Positions 13,701-24,300 of a DNA stretch of 64,000 bases are shown piece by piece. The notes below the pieces were generated by a model. The model saw only the letters and a list, made by a program, of their open reading frames with translations. It was not told the origin of the DNA and did not search any database. The DNA lies in assembly GCA_029204225.1 (NCBI GenBank), contig CM055111.1, positions 14,031,011 through 14,095,010 on the forward strand, given 5' to 3'. Position 1 is the stretch's first letter, and every line of letters begins with the position of its first letter. Origin of the DNA: Diphasiastrum complanatum (taxonomy: Eukaryota > Streptophyta > Lycopodiopsida > Lycopodiales > Lycopodiaceae). A program made the position numbers and the translations under genes.

Positions 13701-16700
13701 CCGTTTTTGACCAAACGAAAGGCTACAGACTCCAAACAAAAGGCACTTTGACTCTTAGAAGCCCTTTCCAACTAAAATGGGTCGGAACGTTCCGTTCCGA
13801 ATGTTCCGGAACGTTCCTGGTCAGAACGATATCGATATACATTTAATTATTTATCTTAATTAAATCCTTTGTTAAGAAAACCTATCTGGTTTTTTTTTTC
13901 GGGGGGGCATCGTTCCGGAACGGGCAACTAAGCTTTGACTGTACCTGCAAGTACGATATACAAAAACAAAGTAATTACCACAAAGAAACTACTCAGTGGC
14001 CGTCAGAAGTTTAGGGATCAGGTTAACGGGAGTGTGTGGCAGAAAGCATCTCACATTTTGTGGCAAACTTGGCTCTCAATTTGCCACCTAAGCAACAAGG
14101 GGGCGTGATAAGAAAATTTAGCAAGTCATTATTTTCAGCTTCTAACATCGCCATTGTACCCGAAACACTCTTTTTAGCCTACAGGTGTGATTTTAAGTCG
14201 TTTTGAGATGCGAACTTGGATGAGTCCATTTTGGGCGAAGCTAGCAAGTTGGACGGCGTTTCCAACTACAGCACTTGGAAATTCAAGATGAAGAGCATTC
14301 TTATGAAGAAGGAGCTCTAGGATATCGTTACAGGGGTTTAATTGAGGCCAAAGACAAGTCTTGCAGATATGCGAGCCTCTAACAAGAGGTGCAAAGGGCA
14401 TTGTCCTTAATCAATTTGTCCGTGAAAGACCATGTGATCACGCATATCAATGATGCTATTACGGCCAGAGGTGCTTGGCCCAATATCAAACCGCAAACCC
14501 ATCTCGTATGATGTTTTTAAAGACAAAGTTGAATACCATATGCGTGGCATTGCATCGAGGGAGAGATTACCCACCTTTGAAGATTTGCACAGGATCCTAT
14601 TACAGGTAAGTGAATTACCAGCCTTACAGGATGAGCAACATTCAATTCGTGAAGGTTGGTGATGAGAAAACACCACAGAGAGAAATTCAAGAAGAGCGGA
14701 GCAGCAAGGGCTAAAAAGGCACTTGAGCTTATTCATAGTGACCCGTGTGGCCCAATGAAGACCACGTCATTGGGTGGAGCTTACTATTTTATAACTTTCA
14801 TAGATGATTACTCTAGAAGGACATGGATCTACTTCTTGAAAAGTAAAGTGGATACATTGGCTTTTTTCAACGAGTTCAAAGCTTTGGTGGAGAAGCAGCT
14901 GGAAGCACATATCAAGGTGCTAAGATCATATAGAGGAGGTGAATACAAATCAAAGGAATTTGAAGCCTTTTGCAAAGAGCATGAAATAAAGAGGCACTCA
15001 TACACCGCCTAACAATGGAGTAGTGGAAAGAAAGAATTGTCCCATTGTAGAAAGCGCATGAGCAATGATGAAGCAAATGGGTTTAGCAAAAATTTTATTG
15101 GTCGGAGGCTTGTAACAATGCAATCTTCTTGCAAAACAAGAGTCCCACTATCACGGTTCTGAATGTGACTCCCAAAGAGGCACTATGAAGCCTAAGATTA
15201 AAAAGTTTCGCACTTTTGGGTGCAAGGCTTATGTGCACATGCCAAAGGAGGAGCGAAACAAAAGTATACTAAGTGTGTTTGTGTTGGATACGATGAAAAG
15301 ACAAAGGCATATAAGTGTTTTGATCCTATAATGCGAAAAATTCACATTAGCAAGGACGTGATCTTTGATGAGATGCATAGATTTGATGAGAGTGGTGACA
15401 TTGAAGGGGATGGCAACAACAAAAGGCTTCCCACCATCTTGGAAGAAGATGAAGATCTCATACCACAGGAAATCGAGCATGAAAACCATGATCGGATGGA
15501 TGATCATGATCGAATTCCACCTATTCGAGAGCCAAGGGTGAGGTACTTGCCGATTGGAGCCAAGAAGGTCAAACTTGTAGGGAGCAAAAGGATGTATCAA
15601 GGCACTCCTTGGGACACTTTTTTGCCAAGAAGTGTTGCACATGAACCAAAAGTACCTAAGTGGTACAAGACCATCATGAAGGACACGAGGATGAACCAAC
15701 CTCGCAAGGCGAAGCAAGGAGATCAACAAGAGAGAAAAGCTTTCATGAGTGATATTTTGAAGTGTCAAGAGCATCAACCTTTGAAGAAGCAAAGGATCTT
15801 GAAGAGTGGCAACGGGGTATAAGGAGGAACGGGATTCCATCCAAAGGCATGGTACATGGAATTTGGTTGATCTTCCACTTGGTAAGAAACTCATTGATAA
15901 TAAATGGGTATTATAGAACTAAGTTTCATGCAGATGGCTCAATCGCAAAATACAAGGCACATTTGGTGGTAAAGGGCTATGAGCAGAACAAAGGCATTGA
16001 CTACGATGAGACATTTACTCATGTTGCAAAGTAGACTACGCTACGCCTTATTGTTGCATTGGCATTCTACTTTGGGTGGAAGATCCACCAAATGGATGTG
16101 AAGACTGCGTCTTAAGCAAGCACCGGGAGCGTGGTATGGACATATTAACAAATACTTTCTCTCCCATGAGTTTGTGAGAACCAATTTTGATCCCAATCTA
16201 TATATTTTCAGGAGTGATGATTGTATTGCTCTGGTTGTATTGTACGTCGATGATGTCATTATTACTCTGGATCATTGGAAGGCTGCAAAGAGGATCTTGA
16301 GGTACATGAAAGGCACACCCAATTTTGATTTGATTTACAGAAGACAACATGATTTGCCTTGATTACAGGGGTACATTGATTGCTGATTGGGCCGATAATA
16401 TAGATGATAGGAGATCAATCACAGGATATGCTTTCAATTTTGGCAATGGCTGTTTTTCGTGTTCTAGTTAAAAGCAAGATACTATATCTATTTCGACCAC
16501 TGAAGCTGAATATAAAGCATTGAGCTCAGCAACTCAAGAAGTAGTTTGGCTACGATAGTTGTTAGGTGAGATTGGTATGAGGCAAATACATTGTACTACC
16601 ATTTTAGTATTAGCCAAAGTGGGATACACGAAAAATCCAATTTTCCATGCAAGAACGAAGCATATAGACATAAAGTATCACTTTATACGTGAAAAGCTGT

Positions 16701-19105
16701 AATCTGGGGATGCTACATTGCAACTAGCTGATGTGTTTACATCTTTGGGCAAATACAAGTTTGAAACTTTCCGGACTAAACTTGGCGTGGAAGCAATCAC
16801 ATAAAGCTTGAAGGACAAAATTGTGAGAGAAAAACTTACTTTCTTATTGTATTTGTAATGCCTTAATGTAAGATATTTCTATGCTTAGATATCATGCTAT
16901 CATGGAGGCATGTTCCATGAATGGTATTATCGTTTTTTTGTAAAATAGTTAATGTTTGAGGGAGAGAGTTAAAATAGCAAACATTGACCATTTCTTTTAC
17001 AATCCAAATTTCTCTCTCTAGGCTCTAGATTGATGGGCTACTGTCTCCTAAGCCCTATTAGGTACATAACTTGTAATTATTGTTCTTGTCAAGTCAGTCA
17101 AGTACAGTGTGTGTGATTGCTTTGTACCTATGAGTGCTTTTCCATGTGAATCTGTGTATGTGACGGTTTTTTGATCCGCAAATTGTTAGCTAAAGAGTGT
17201 TATACAGTAGAGACAAGAGATTGGTAAATCATCTTGCTACTAAACAATTGGTATGTTGGAAAAGAAGAACTGAAGATGATTACTCTTGGGAGTCTATTGA
17301 GAGTTTAAAGAAGAGTTGCCTAACTTCCCTTTTTGAGGACAAAATGTTCTTAAGGGAGGAAGAATGTTGCATCCTTGGTTATGAGCTTGACTAGAGCACT
17401 CATTCTAGCTTTTTGACTCTTGGTGACAGTTCAAAGTGTGGCCTTGTGGATTCCTTAGGTGAGCAGGCTTCTCTTAGCACGTGGGTGATTGTGATGTCTC
17501 TTCACCATCTATGGGTGGGAGGTTATGTGTTGTGGGCTTCCTTGTTTCTTGCTGATCATTGCGGTTGGATTATGGGAATTATTATAGATAGTGTCCTTAC
17601 TCCTGGTATGGAGTTATAGATGCTTTAACACTGACTTTGAAAAGGAGAATCTTAGAAAAGAAGATGAAATGGAAAGTCTACCAGTATGAACTAGTAGTGC
17701 CCTAACTTCTGGGCATGCAAACTGAAATTTGATACGAAATCCTTAATTACCCTATTGCCATGAGTCCAAATCTCTTATAACATCTTGAAAATGTCAAAAT
17801 GTCTGTGTTGAGAATCAAGAAGATGAAAATCTGAAAAGTGGATCTTTGGTATGTGTTCTTCCAAGCACCCAAATTAAACTCTAAAATTCTTCTTTCTTGG
17901 CATCCTGTTATTAGAAACCTGACATGATTTTGAAGGTTCTCCAGAGAAGGCACTCAATCTCTCACTATAGCTATTTAAGATATGCTAATGTGACCTCTTT
18001 GTGAAGCTAAGCTTCTTAATCATTTCCTTTATACAAATGAGGTTTATAGATCTATTTATAGTTTTTAAAGACCCTTGCTTTGTCCTAAGTAGGGCTTCTA
18101 CTTTTTGCCATATTTCTCAGGTCCAATCAACTCATTTGCTTACAGTAAATGTTGAGGACGCTAAATAATAACAGAGGTTCAAGTATCATAATTAGGGTCT
18201 AAATGACACTCGTACACTTACACAGTGAAGGTCCTATATTTGCCTAAATATGGTGTTGCTTTTTATGGTATGAAAGCTAATGCGAATACAACATTTTGCT
18301 TGTGACCTGCAACTAATCTTGGGAGCTTATGCTAGACCATACAATTTGTTAAGCAAGATGGACTTCATGGTTTATGACTGTTGGGTGGACTGGAGTTATG
18401 GTTTAAGAGTTCTTTGAATGGACTTAAGATTATCTTTGATAATGATTTGTAAATTTGTCAAATGTATTTCAGCACATACCATTTTTGTTTGGCTAATTAG
18501 GCACGAAGTGAATTGCAGGAAACCTTTTGCTGAACGGCGACTTTGAACAAGGTCCTTACATCCCAGTTAATGCCTCCCATGGGATTTTGTTGGCCCCCGT
18601 CTCAGACATAAGCTCTTCTTCATTACCGGGATGGTCAATTGGACCCTCCAATCCTGTGAAGTATATTGATTCTGCTCATTTCCATGTTCCAAATGGTGCT
18701 GGTGCTGTTGAACTCGTGTCCCCTCAACAAGGAGCTATCCAGCAAAATGTTACTACCGTTCCTGGATTGGCATATGGTTTTAGTTTTGAGATCGGAGACG
18801 GGAATGATTCATGCTTTGGCAACATGACAATAAAATTTCAAGCTGGCCCATTGACCCAGAACCATACCTATTTCTCAGGAGGATTTGGTGGAAAAGATCT
18901 TGTTTCGATAGGCTTCAAGGCAGAATCAACGTCCACTTTAGTTTCCTTCATGAGCTTGTCAAAACATTACGGAGATGGCACTTCTTTCTGTGGGCCTATA
19001 ATTGACAATGTCATGCTTATGGTAGCATCAAGCGGCTTAAGGTTATCAATAATGCTTGTGTCTTGCATCATTTCCTTCACACTAACTTTGTGCCTTACAA
19101 TCTAA
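4732..19105 (+). CDS. DUF642 two-domain secreted cell-wall protein, three exons
   Basis: The exons are 4732-4828, 10645-11166 and 18519-19105, all with GT-AG borders and both introns in phase 1, giving 401 residues. Exon 1 encodes MGWMQ and a hydrophobic core (about residues 11-24), a signal peptide. Exon 2 carries DUF642 domain 1, with the NGDFETGP opening (about residue 39) and CGPVID near its end. Exon 3 carries domain 2, with NGDFEQGP and CGPIID. The last 25 or so residues are hydrophobic after a small-residue stretch, which suggests a GPI-anchor signal. DUF642 proteins of seed plants are apoplastic; some (BIIDXI-type) are reported to act with pectin methylesterase in wall remodelling, and a wall role here is inferred from family. 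Length fits the family's usual 370-400 residues. Exon 1 was chosen because it is the only upstream ORF seen with a signal peptide, a GT donor and matching phase. The introns (5.8 and 7.4 kb) are full of transposons. The gene converges with the AlkB-like gene. Confidence 0.88.
7330..7860 (-). pseudogene. Ty1/Copia RNase H remnant in DUF642 intron 1
   Basis: Read on the minus strand in broken frames, the order is that of the Copia RNase H end of pol: STSAYAHFLGDEVSSWLSKK, then an 'SSIKAEYRS' active-site block, an 'IYCDNISAQSLANNPICHAR' block (about 7585-7525), and HHLIREKTLAKEVTLHY. Frameshifts separate the blocks and no LTR was found around it. The fragment is antisense to the host gene. Confidence 0.85.
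9543..10195. mobile_element. hAT-type non-autonomous element (MITE) with 8-base TSD
   Basis: The 653-base element starts CATAGATGCACCG and ends with its exact reverse complement, CGGTGCATCTATG (13-base terminal inverted repeats). It is flanked by perfect direct repeats gtacaggg at 9535-9542 and 10196-10203; eight bases is the hAT signature. Palindromic GATTCG/CGAATC beads sit just inside both ends. The interior has two ggggggcggtag-type blocks and no transposase. Its first 29 bases match the start of the hAT remnant at 51575 with one mismatch, which suggests that family moved it. It lies in DUF642 intron 1. Confidence 0.9.
12409..12584 (+). mobile_element. tRNA-derived SINE with poly-A tail and 14-base TSD
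   Basis: The 5' part has a pol III A-box-like stretch (gcattgggtagag, about 12425-12437) and a B-box-like stretch (ggctccgatcctg, about 12466-12478) at tRNA-like spacing. The element ends in an A-run at about 12575-12584. Perfect direct repeats aactaggtattgtg lie at 12395-12408 and 12585-12598 and fix both ends. It is about 176 bases long with no ORF. Movement by a LINE partner is expected from family knowledge. It lies in DUF642 intron 2, in the sense orientation. Confidence 0.9.
13777..13924. mobile_element. Small palindrome-rich MITE nested in the Copia element
   Basis: Dense GGAACG/CGTTCC beads stand at the left end (13791-13823) and right end (13913-13922) around an AT-rich core. Near-identical 8-base flanks, caactaaa (13769-13776) and caactaag (13925-13932), look like a target duplication. 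The terminal repeats are imperfect, so the exact ends are uncertain. Confidence 0.6.
14229..14620 (+). pseudogene. Copia gag remnant
   Basis: One frame gives SKLDGVSNYSTWKFKMKSIL and, after a frameshift, SLINLSVKDHVITHINDAIT. This is the N-terminal Copia gag domain and is clearly related to the minus-strand gag at 47160-47603. It is followed by an internal deletion and a short later gag piece near 14537-14610. In-frame stops occur within 80 codons. Confidence 0.85.
14641..15040 (+). pseudogene. Copia integrase core remnant
   Basis: The frame reads LELIHSDPCGPM, then FIDDYSRRTWIYFLKSK, the rve integrase core. The first catalytic Asp (HSD) is present, and NNGVVERKN keeps the Glu at about 15010-15040 after a frame change. 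The second catalytic Asp is lost: the usual SDxGGE reads SYRGGE. Activity is therefore excluded for this copy. Confidence 0.9.
15190..16800 (+). pseudogene. Copia reverse transcriptase and RNase H remnant
   Basis: After the integrase C-terminal region (15220-15822) come FHADGSIAKYKAHLVVKGY (RT start, about 15928), GIDYDETFTHVAK and YVDDVII (16240-16262, active site intact). A deletion then joins the RT to ILRYMKGTPNFDLIY, DADWADN, ISTTEAEYKALSSATQEVVW and the C-terminal NPIFHARTKHIDIKYHFIRE. Stops and frameshifts occur throughout. Confidence 0.9.
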
Positions 19106-21388
19106 AGGCACCAAGCTGTGTTGTATTGCAAATCGCCAGCTTCTATTCCATTGCATTTCTTGGAAATTGGTTCATCTCATAAGACAAACACGATATGCTT
19201 GTTCTGTGAATGAGCAGTACTGTTCTTGAGTAAGTAAAGTTGCAAACTCCGTGAGATCTGTAAGTTCCTGCCAGCGATATGACATTATTCTACGAGTATT
19301 TCTCCACTTATTCAATGGCAGCTTGAAAGTTCATATGCTATAGTTTTCTAGTTGCTGTTAGTAGTAGCTGAGGCTGAATTTCAAGTCGTATATAGCTGAA
19401 TTCAGCTATTTTTATTCACCCGCATTGCATGGGTTATTTATGTTAGTGCGATAACTGCCAGGTAGGGCTTCTAAGTCGCCAGGACATAATGTGATCTTCG
19501 GGAAAGCCTGCAGTAGCATCTAACAACTGTTAACCATTTTGTTCATCTCAGTGATTGGATAGTTTTGGAAATGGGTAGTAAGTGAATGTTTATCATAGAA
19601 GAGTGTTTTGTTCTCACGACAGAATCAGCATTTTGCTTCTAAATGAAATGGTCTTCAACTTCCAATTTGCCTTGCCATAAGATACCTTTTAAGAGGTACT
19701 AAACCTTTCAACTTATGAACTAGAGTAGATGTCCAGACAATAGTATGCTCCCATTCACATTAAAATGGTGTTCAAACTGCCACTTTGACTTGGCTGCAGT
19801 ATCCTTGCTGCTAACAATCCACAATTTTAGCTTTCCTAACTACATTGAATTGGCCTTAGAACTACCACTTGACTTGGTGGTGGATGAAGTTTGCCTTTCC
19901 AAAAAGTCTGCTATTTGTTAGCAGCAGGGGTTCCCTGCAAACTTCACGGGACCTCCCAAAGTTAATGGATTCACAAAAATTAAGTTCAGGTCTAAAATCC
20001 TTACTTTTCTTTCCACCATCAAGACTTGGTTAACCAGCCTTGTAGCACGAAAAGGGCATGAACAGGAGAGGTAGTACAAACTCGATTATCACTTTTAACA
20101 TAAAATGTTCTTGTCTTGATATATCTGAGAAACGAAAATGAATATTTATTTTAGTTACATGTCTTGAAGCACATAACAGTTGGGACATTCTTGAAGCGTT
20201 GACGTTAGAGACTTTTGAAGCTCAAGATAGATGGAGCTGCGAACCTACTCACCGTGATAGAGGGATTGTTATAAAACAAACATTAGTTTGCTATCAAAGA
20301 AAAAGTCCCTATATTTGCAACATGGAGAACTATACTTTCTAGAATTTGTGAATGTGAGAATAACCTGGATGGTCTGACAACTATAAGCTTAGAGTTGGCT
20401 ATGCTAACCAATCTTGTAGAGTTGAAATCATGAAATTCACTATTGTAACTGATATTGAAATGCAGAAAAACGTTTTATCCTTGAGCTAAAAAAATTTCGG
20501 AGAAAGTCTTTTCATTATTACTGAGCGCGCATGATTGATTTATTACATCTGAGCACAGGCACAACCCTTTAATGTATATTTGCGGAACAAAGATCCCAAT
20601 TAATCAGTTCCCTTTGTTCAAAAAAAAACTTGACTTGCATGCAAGATCAAAGAATCTGTGATTATCAACTTGAGTGCTCCCCTCGTTTCCAAACTAAACT
20701 GAGCCTGCTATTAGAATTTTTGACATGTCCATGTACAATATCCTAGTGATAACTTGAGTGCTCCCTCGTTTCCAAACTTGACTGAGCTTGCTATTACAAT
20801 TCTTGAGACGTCTGTGTGCAATATCCTAGTCTTATCTACAATTTTGGAAACCGAGATTAGACCAAACATGGAAAATCGTTGTAAAGCAGGTCAAGTCATA
20901 ATCTTTGCCATGGCCCGTCAAATTTCAAAAGTTCCAACCTATAAAAGTTCACATGTTGGAGAACAAAAATGGTTGCATGTTGATGCTACAATTCACTAGA
21001 AAGAAACTGTTCTTCATGCTGCACAATCATTAAGTATGCGTAATGGTTTGGATGTTATAGTACAAAATTAACAATCGAATCCTCTAGTCCAATCGATATT
21101 ATCCACCGGCATAATTGTTTCTGCTCAAAGCTGAAGGTGAAGCACGTTCCGCTGGGATCAGCTCAATCTAGCTTTCAGTGTATGATGTTATCCAAAATGG
21201 CAGCAGATACAACCCTCTGCGAGCTCAGGTGGTATGATCTTCTGCTACTGCCACTCGAAAGCATCGTGAAGCAATGAATACTGCCACTTATGTAATCCTC
21301 TCAACTCCACGAATATGGGCAGAGGATCTACTTCTATTGGCAACTCATATTTAAAGAGTCAATGATAGACGTTGACTGATCGTAAAGT
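19106..21388. other. Convergent intergenic spacer
   Basis: This is the space between the stops of the DUF642 gene (19105) and the AlkB-like gene (21389), so it should hold both 3' UTRs and terminators. I see no ORF of interest. One tandem duplication (20667-20835) is listed separately. Confidence 0.6.
20667..20835. repeat. Tandem duplication, 84-base period
   Basis: Both copies carry aacttgagtgctccc, cgtttccaaact, gctatta and caatatcctagt in order, starting at 20667 and 20751, with scattered substitutions. Confidence 0.85.
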
Positions 21389-24300
21389 TCAGGTGATATC
21401 AGATTTCCGAAAAGTCAAACTGACTCTTCTTGAATCCAGAAGATCCTTGTTCTTGATTGAATGAGTAAAATTCCAACGGCTGTCACCTGTCAAAATCTGC
21501 ACACCAGCATGAAGCAGTCTCAGCTTTTGAATTATGTTTATCCTATGCATCTTAGTTGCCCATTCCTTCCGTTCTGGAAAGGGAACCCCAAAAAAAAAAA
21601 ATTTAAAATACCTATTTTTTTACAAAGAAAAAAAAAACCATATCCTGAGAGTTGATATCCAAAGAAATAACAACCATATGCCCGAGTTTAAAATAGCTTA
21701 AATGTAAAAAAAAAAGCCACAGAAAAGAAATAGCTGTAAACTATCTAGAGAATTCAAATCTAATAAATACAACAACCAAAACCCAAATTTTGGAGGACTT
21801 CAGTGCCTCTAAAGTCAGACTCCCAAAGAATGTTTTTGAAAATGAATAGATTTTTCTACATCTATCTATTCTGTCTAATGACTCTATTCTACCTTAACAA
21901 ACACACATTAGCAGGGGTCTGTTCATCTCCTTAGGCTTTGTATCACATCTTCAGGATGGACTAAAGCTGTGTTTTCGGATGGGGGCCGACGAGATCAGGA
22001 TGAGAATAACAGCCGTCTTTGATTATATTGCATGCATCCCAATTCTGGGTGGTTCATGATTAAAAGTTTCCTTCAAGTTTTTTGAGCTAAAATAAAAATA
22101 AATTCCAGATGCAAAAGTCCCTCCACAATTTACCTGCCCGGTAACCCATGAAAATCGATAACCACAGGCCCATAAAGATTTGACTGCTGGTAGATCTTTT
22201 AGTTTTGTGAATGAAATATCATAAAAAATGATGCATGAAAACCATTTACAACCCATCATACGATCATTTTTTGTAAGAGCAATTGATGTTCTCGCTCAAT
22301 TTTTATATCATATATTGTTTTTCTTGAGACCTTCACTGGTAGTTTGGATAATTTTGAAATTACAGTGAACCCTTCACAAATGACTAAAGAAACCGACGGG
22401 ATTTGTGGCATAGGTTAAGCGCACACAAAACATGTAGGTGTGAAGAAAAATGGCATTGATTGCATGAATTTCTTGGATTGATTCATCCTGAGAGCTATTT
22501 CTGGCATCTTCTTTCCTGAAAACCCTGAAAACGAAGTCTGCCTGAACCACTGATCAAAAAAAGGATTGTCAAAAAAAACAAAACCGTAAACAGATAATGT
22601 AATCAAAAATAAAAAATGGAAAATGAAAACGTAATTACGTAAATGAAAAAAAAAAAACGTAAACGAATCTTTAAAAAAAAAAACGGAAACGTAAATTATT
22701 TTTTTTTAAGACTAACGTAAAATTGGAAATGCACAAAAATGGATCTTTAACAAATGGAAATACGAAAAGAAAAGTAGATGTTGGCAATGCAAAACGAAAA
22801 AGGAACAACAAAAAGAAAACAAAAGCTAATAAAAGAACAAGGCAGATGTAGGCAGTAAGGCAGAAACAGGCAGATGTAGGCAAGTTTGGTGAACGGGTCA
22901 GCTCGCTGATGTCTTTCAAAAAGTATATGCACAATAATCAAGTCGCTGGAGCTTGCAACTAAAAACTTATGGCCAGTTCCTTTGCAATAAACCTTCAAAC
23001 TAAGCACACATCTTCCTATCAGCAAAAGTACATGACTTATTCTCTGTAAATCTCACAGCTTCTCTTTGAGAATGTAAACGTGCTTCTTTCAATATTGCCA
23101 TAATTGCTTATCATAAAAGTATCCGCATACCAATCAAGTTGCTGTAGCTAGCAACTGAGATTTTATGGCCTGCTCTTATGCAATAACCCTTGTAAACAAG
23201 TCTCCCTACGCTTCCCTTTGAGAATGTAAATCTACAGCCCCTATCTTACACATAGTGGACCCTAGCGGATCTGGGCCTAGTGGAAACAGACGCTAGTGAC
23301 TATGCGGTAGGTGTAGTCCTTTACCAGGATGGTAGACTTGTGGCTTTTGAGAACAAGAAGTTGGACCCAGCTCAAAGTAGGTATTTTACTTATGAGAAGG
23401 AACTTTTTGCTATCATCCATGTGTTAAAGATCTGGAAGCATTATTTGTACGGATCCGAATTTGTGGTTATGACAAATCATGAGTCTCTTAAGTATATCTA
23501 TGTTGCCTCGGACCTTAGGGGTCGTAAGGCTCGCTGGTCAGAATTCATTCAAGAGTTTAAATTTGACATTAAATACCGTCGAGGTACGTCGAATTGTGTC
23601 ACTGATGCTTTGAGCCGGATTGGTGAAGTTAATCAGTTATGCTTTGCTGAGTTCCAATTCGAGTTGTATCTTTCTCTACGAGATCTTTGTCGGACCGATG
23701 ACTTTTTTGGTCATATTTGGCAAGATGTCTTGGCTGGAAGCTCTTTAATGAGAGACAATCTTGGAAAGCAAGATTCCAAGAAATCTCACGAAGAGAAGAT
23801 ACTTGTTGATTATTCCATTTGGAATGGTTTGCTTTTTCGTAGAGGAAAAGTTTGTGTGCTAGATATCACAGACATTAGGGCCCAAATCTTGCATGAGTGC
23901 CACGATAGCCCCAGTGCGGGAACCTTGGTATACATTACATTCATAACTTCCAGTAAGGCAAATGAACTTAAAAGAGCAAGAAATCATTCATGTTTTCTAC
24001 GGTAGCTAGGACCTCAAATGCAAGCAAATAAACCAACCTGAAGAGATCGTCTATCCAGTTTCACTCGATAACTTTCACGAGAACCACGTTCTCGGTCATA
24101 AGTCATGAAGCAGCTCCCACACAAGGTCAAATTCACTATGACCTGTCCTGATAACTGAAACGTGGACAAACTCGGAGATCTTAGTGCACTAATTAAATGT
24201 GAAGGAGGAAACCAAAGTAATCAGCACGCAGCAACATTCACATCGACATGCACTCAGGAGAGAATCGATGTTAGTACAGATGATTTTATCAAACATAATT

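Larger units (their letters stand above)
12749..17190 (+). mobile_element. Decayed Ty1/Copia LTR retrotransposon in DUF642 intron 2
   Basis: The 5' LTR (about 12749-12945) and 3' LTR (about 16981-17190) align through most of their length; the 3' copy has a short extra piece near its end. A primer-binding site, tagtatcagagc, follows the 5' LTR at 12947-12958 and resembles the initiator Met-tRNA complement. A purine tract, gagggagagag, precedes the 3' LTR at about 16958-16968. In order come gag, integrase, reverse transcriptase and RNase H pieces, all broken by stops, frameshifts and deletions. It lies in the same orientation as the gene, and a MITE (13777-13924) is nested in it. The exact outer LTR ends are uncertain because the 5' edges diverge. 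Confidence 0.92.

Noticed and set aside
15229-15894. 221-codon minus-strand ORF
   Set aside because: It is the antisense of the Copia integrase C-terminal/RT region and has no domain of its own.
22918-23240. Last exon of the AlkB-like gene
   Set aside because: Both copies share an open LHSQREA stretch, but neither has the distal His or the RxxxxxR motif. The true last exon is 21496-21389.
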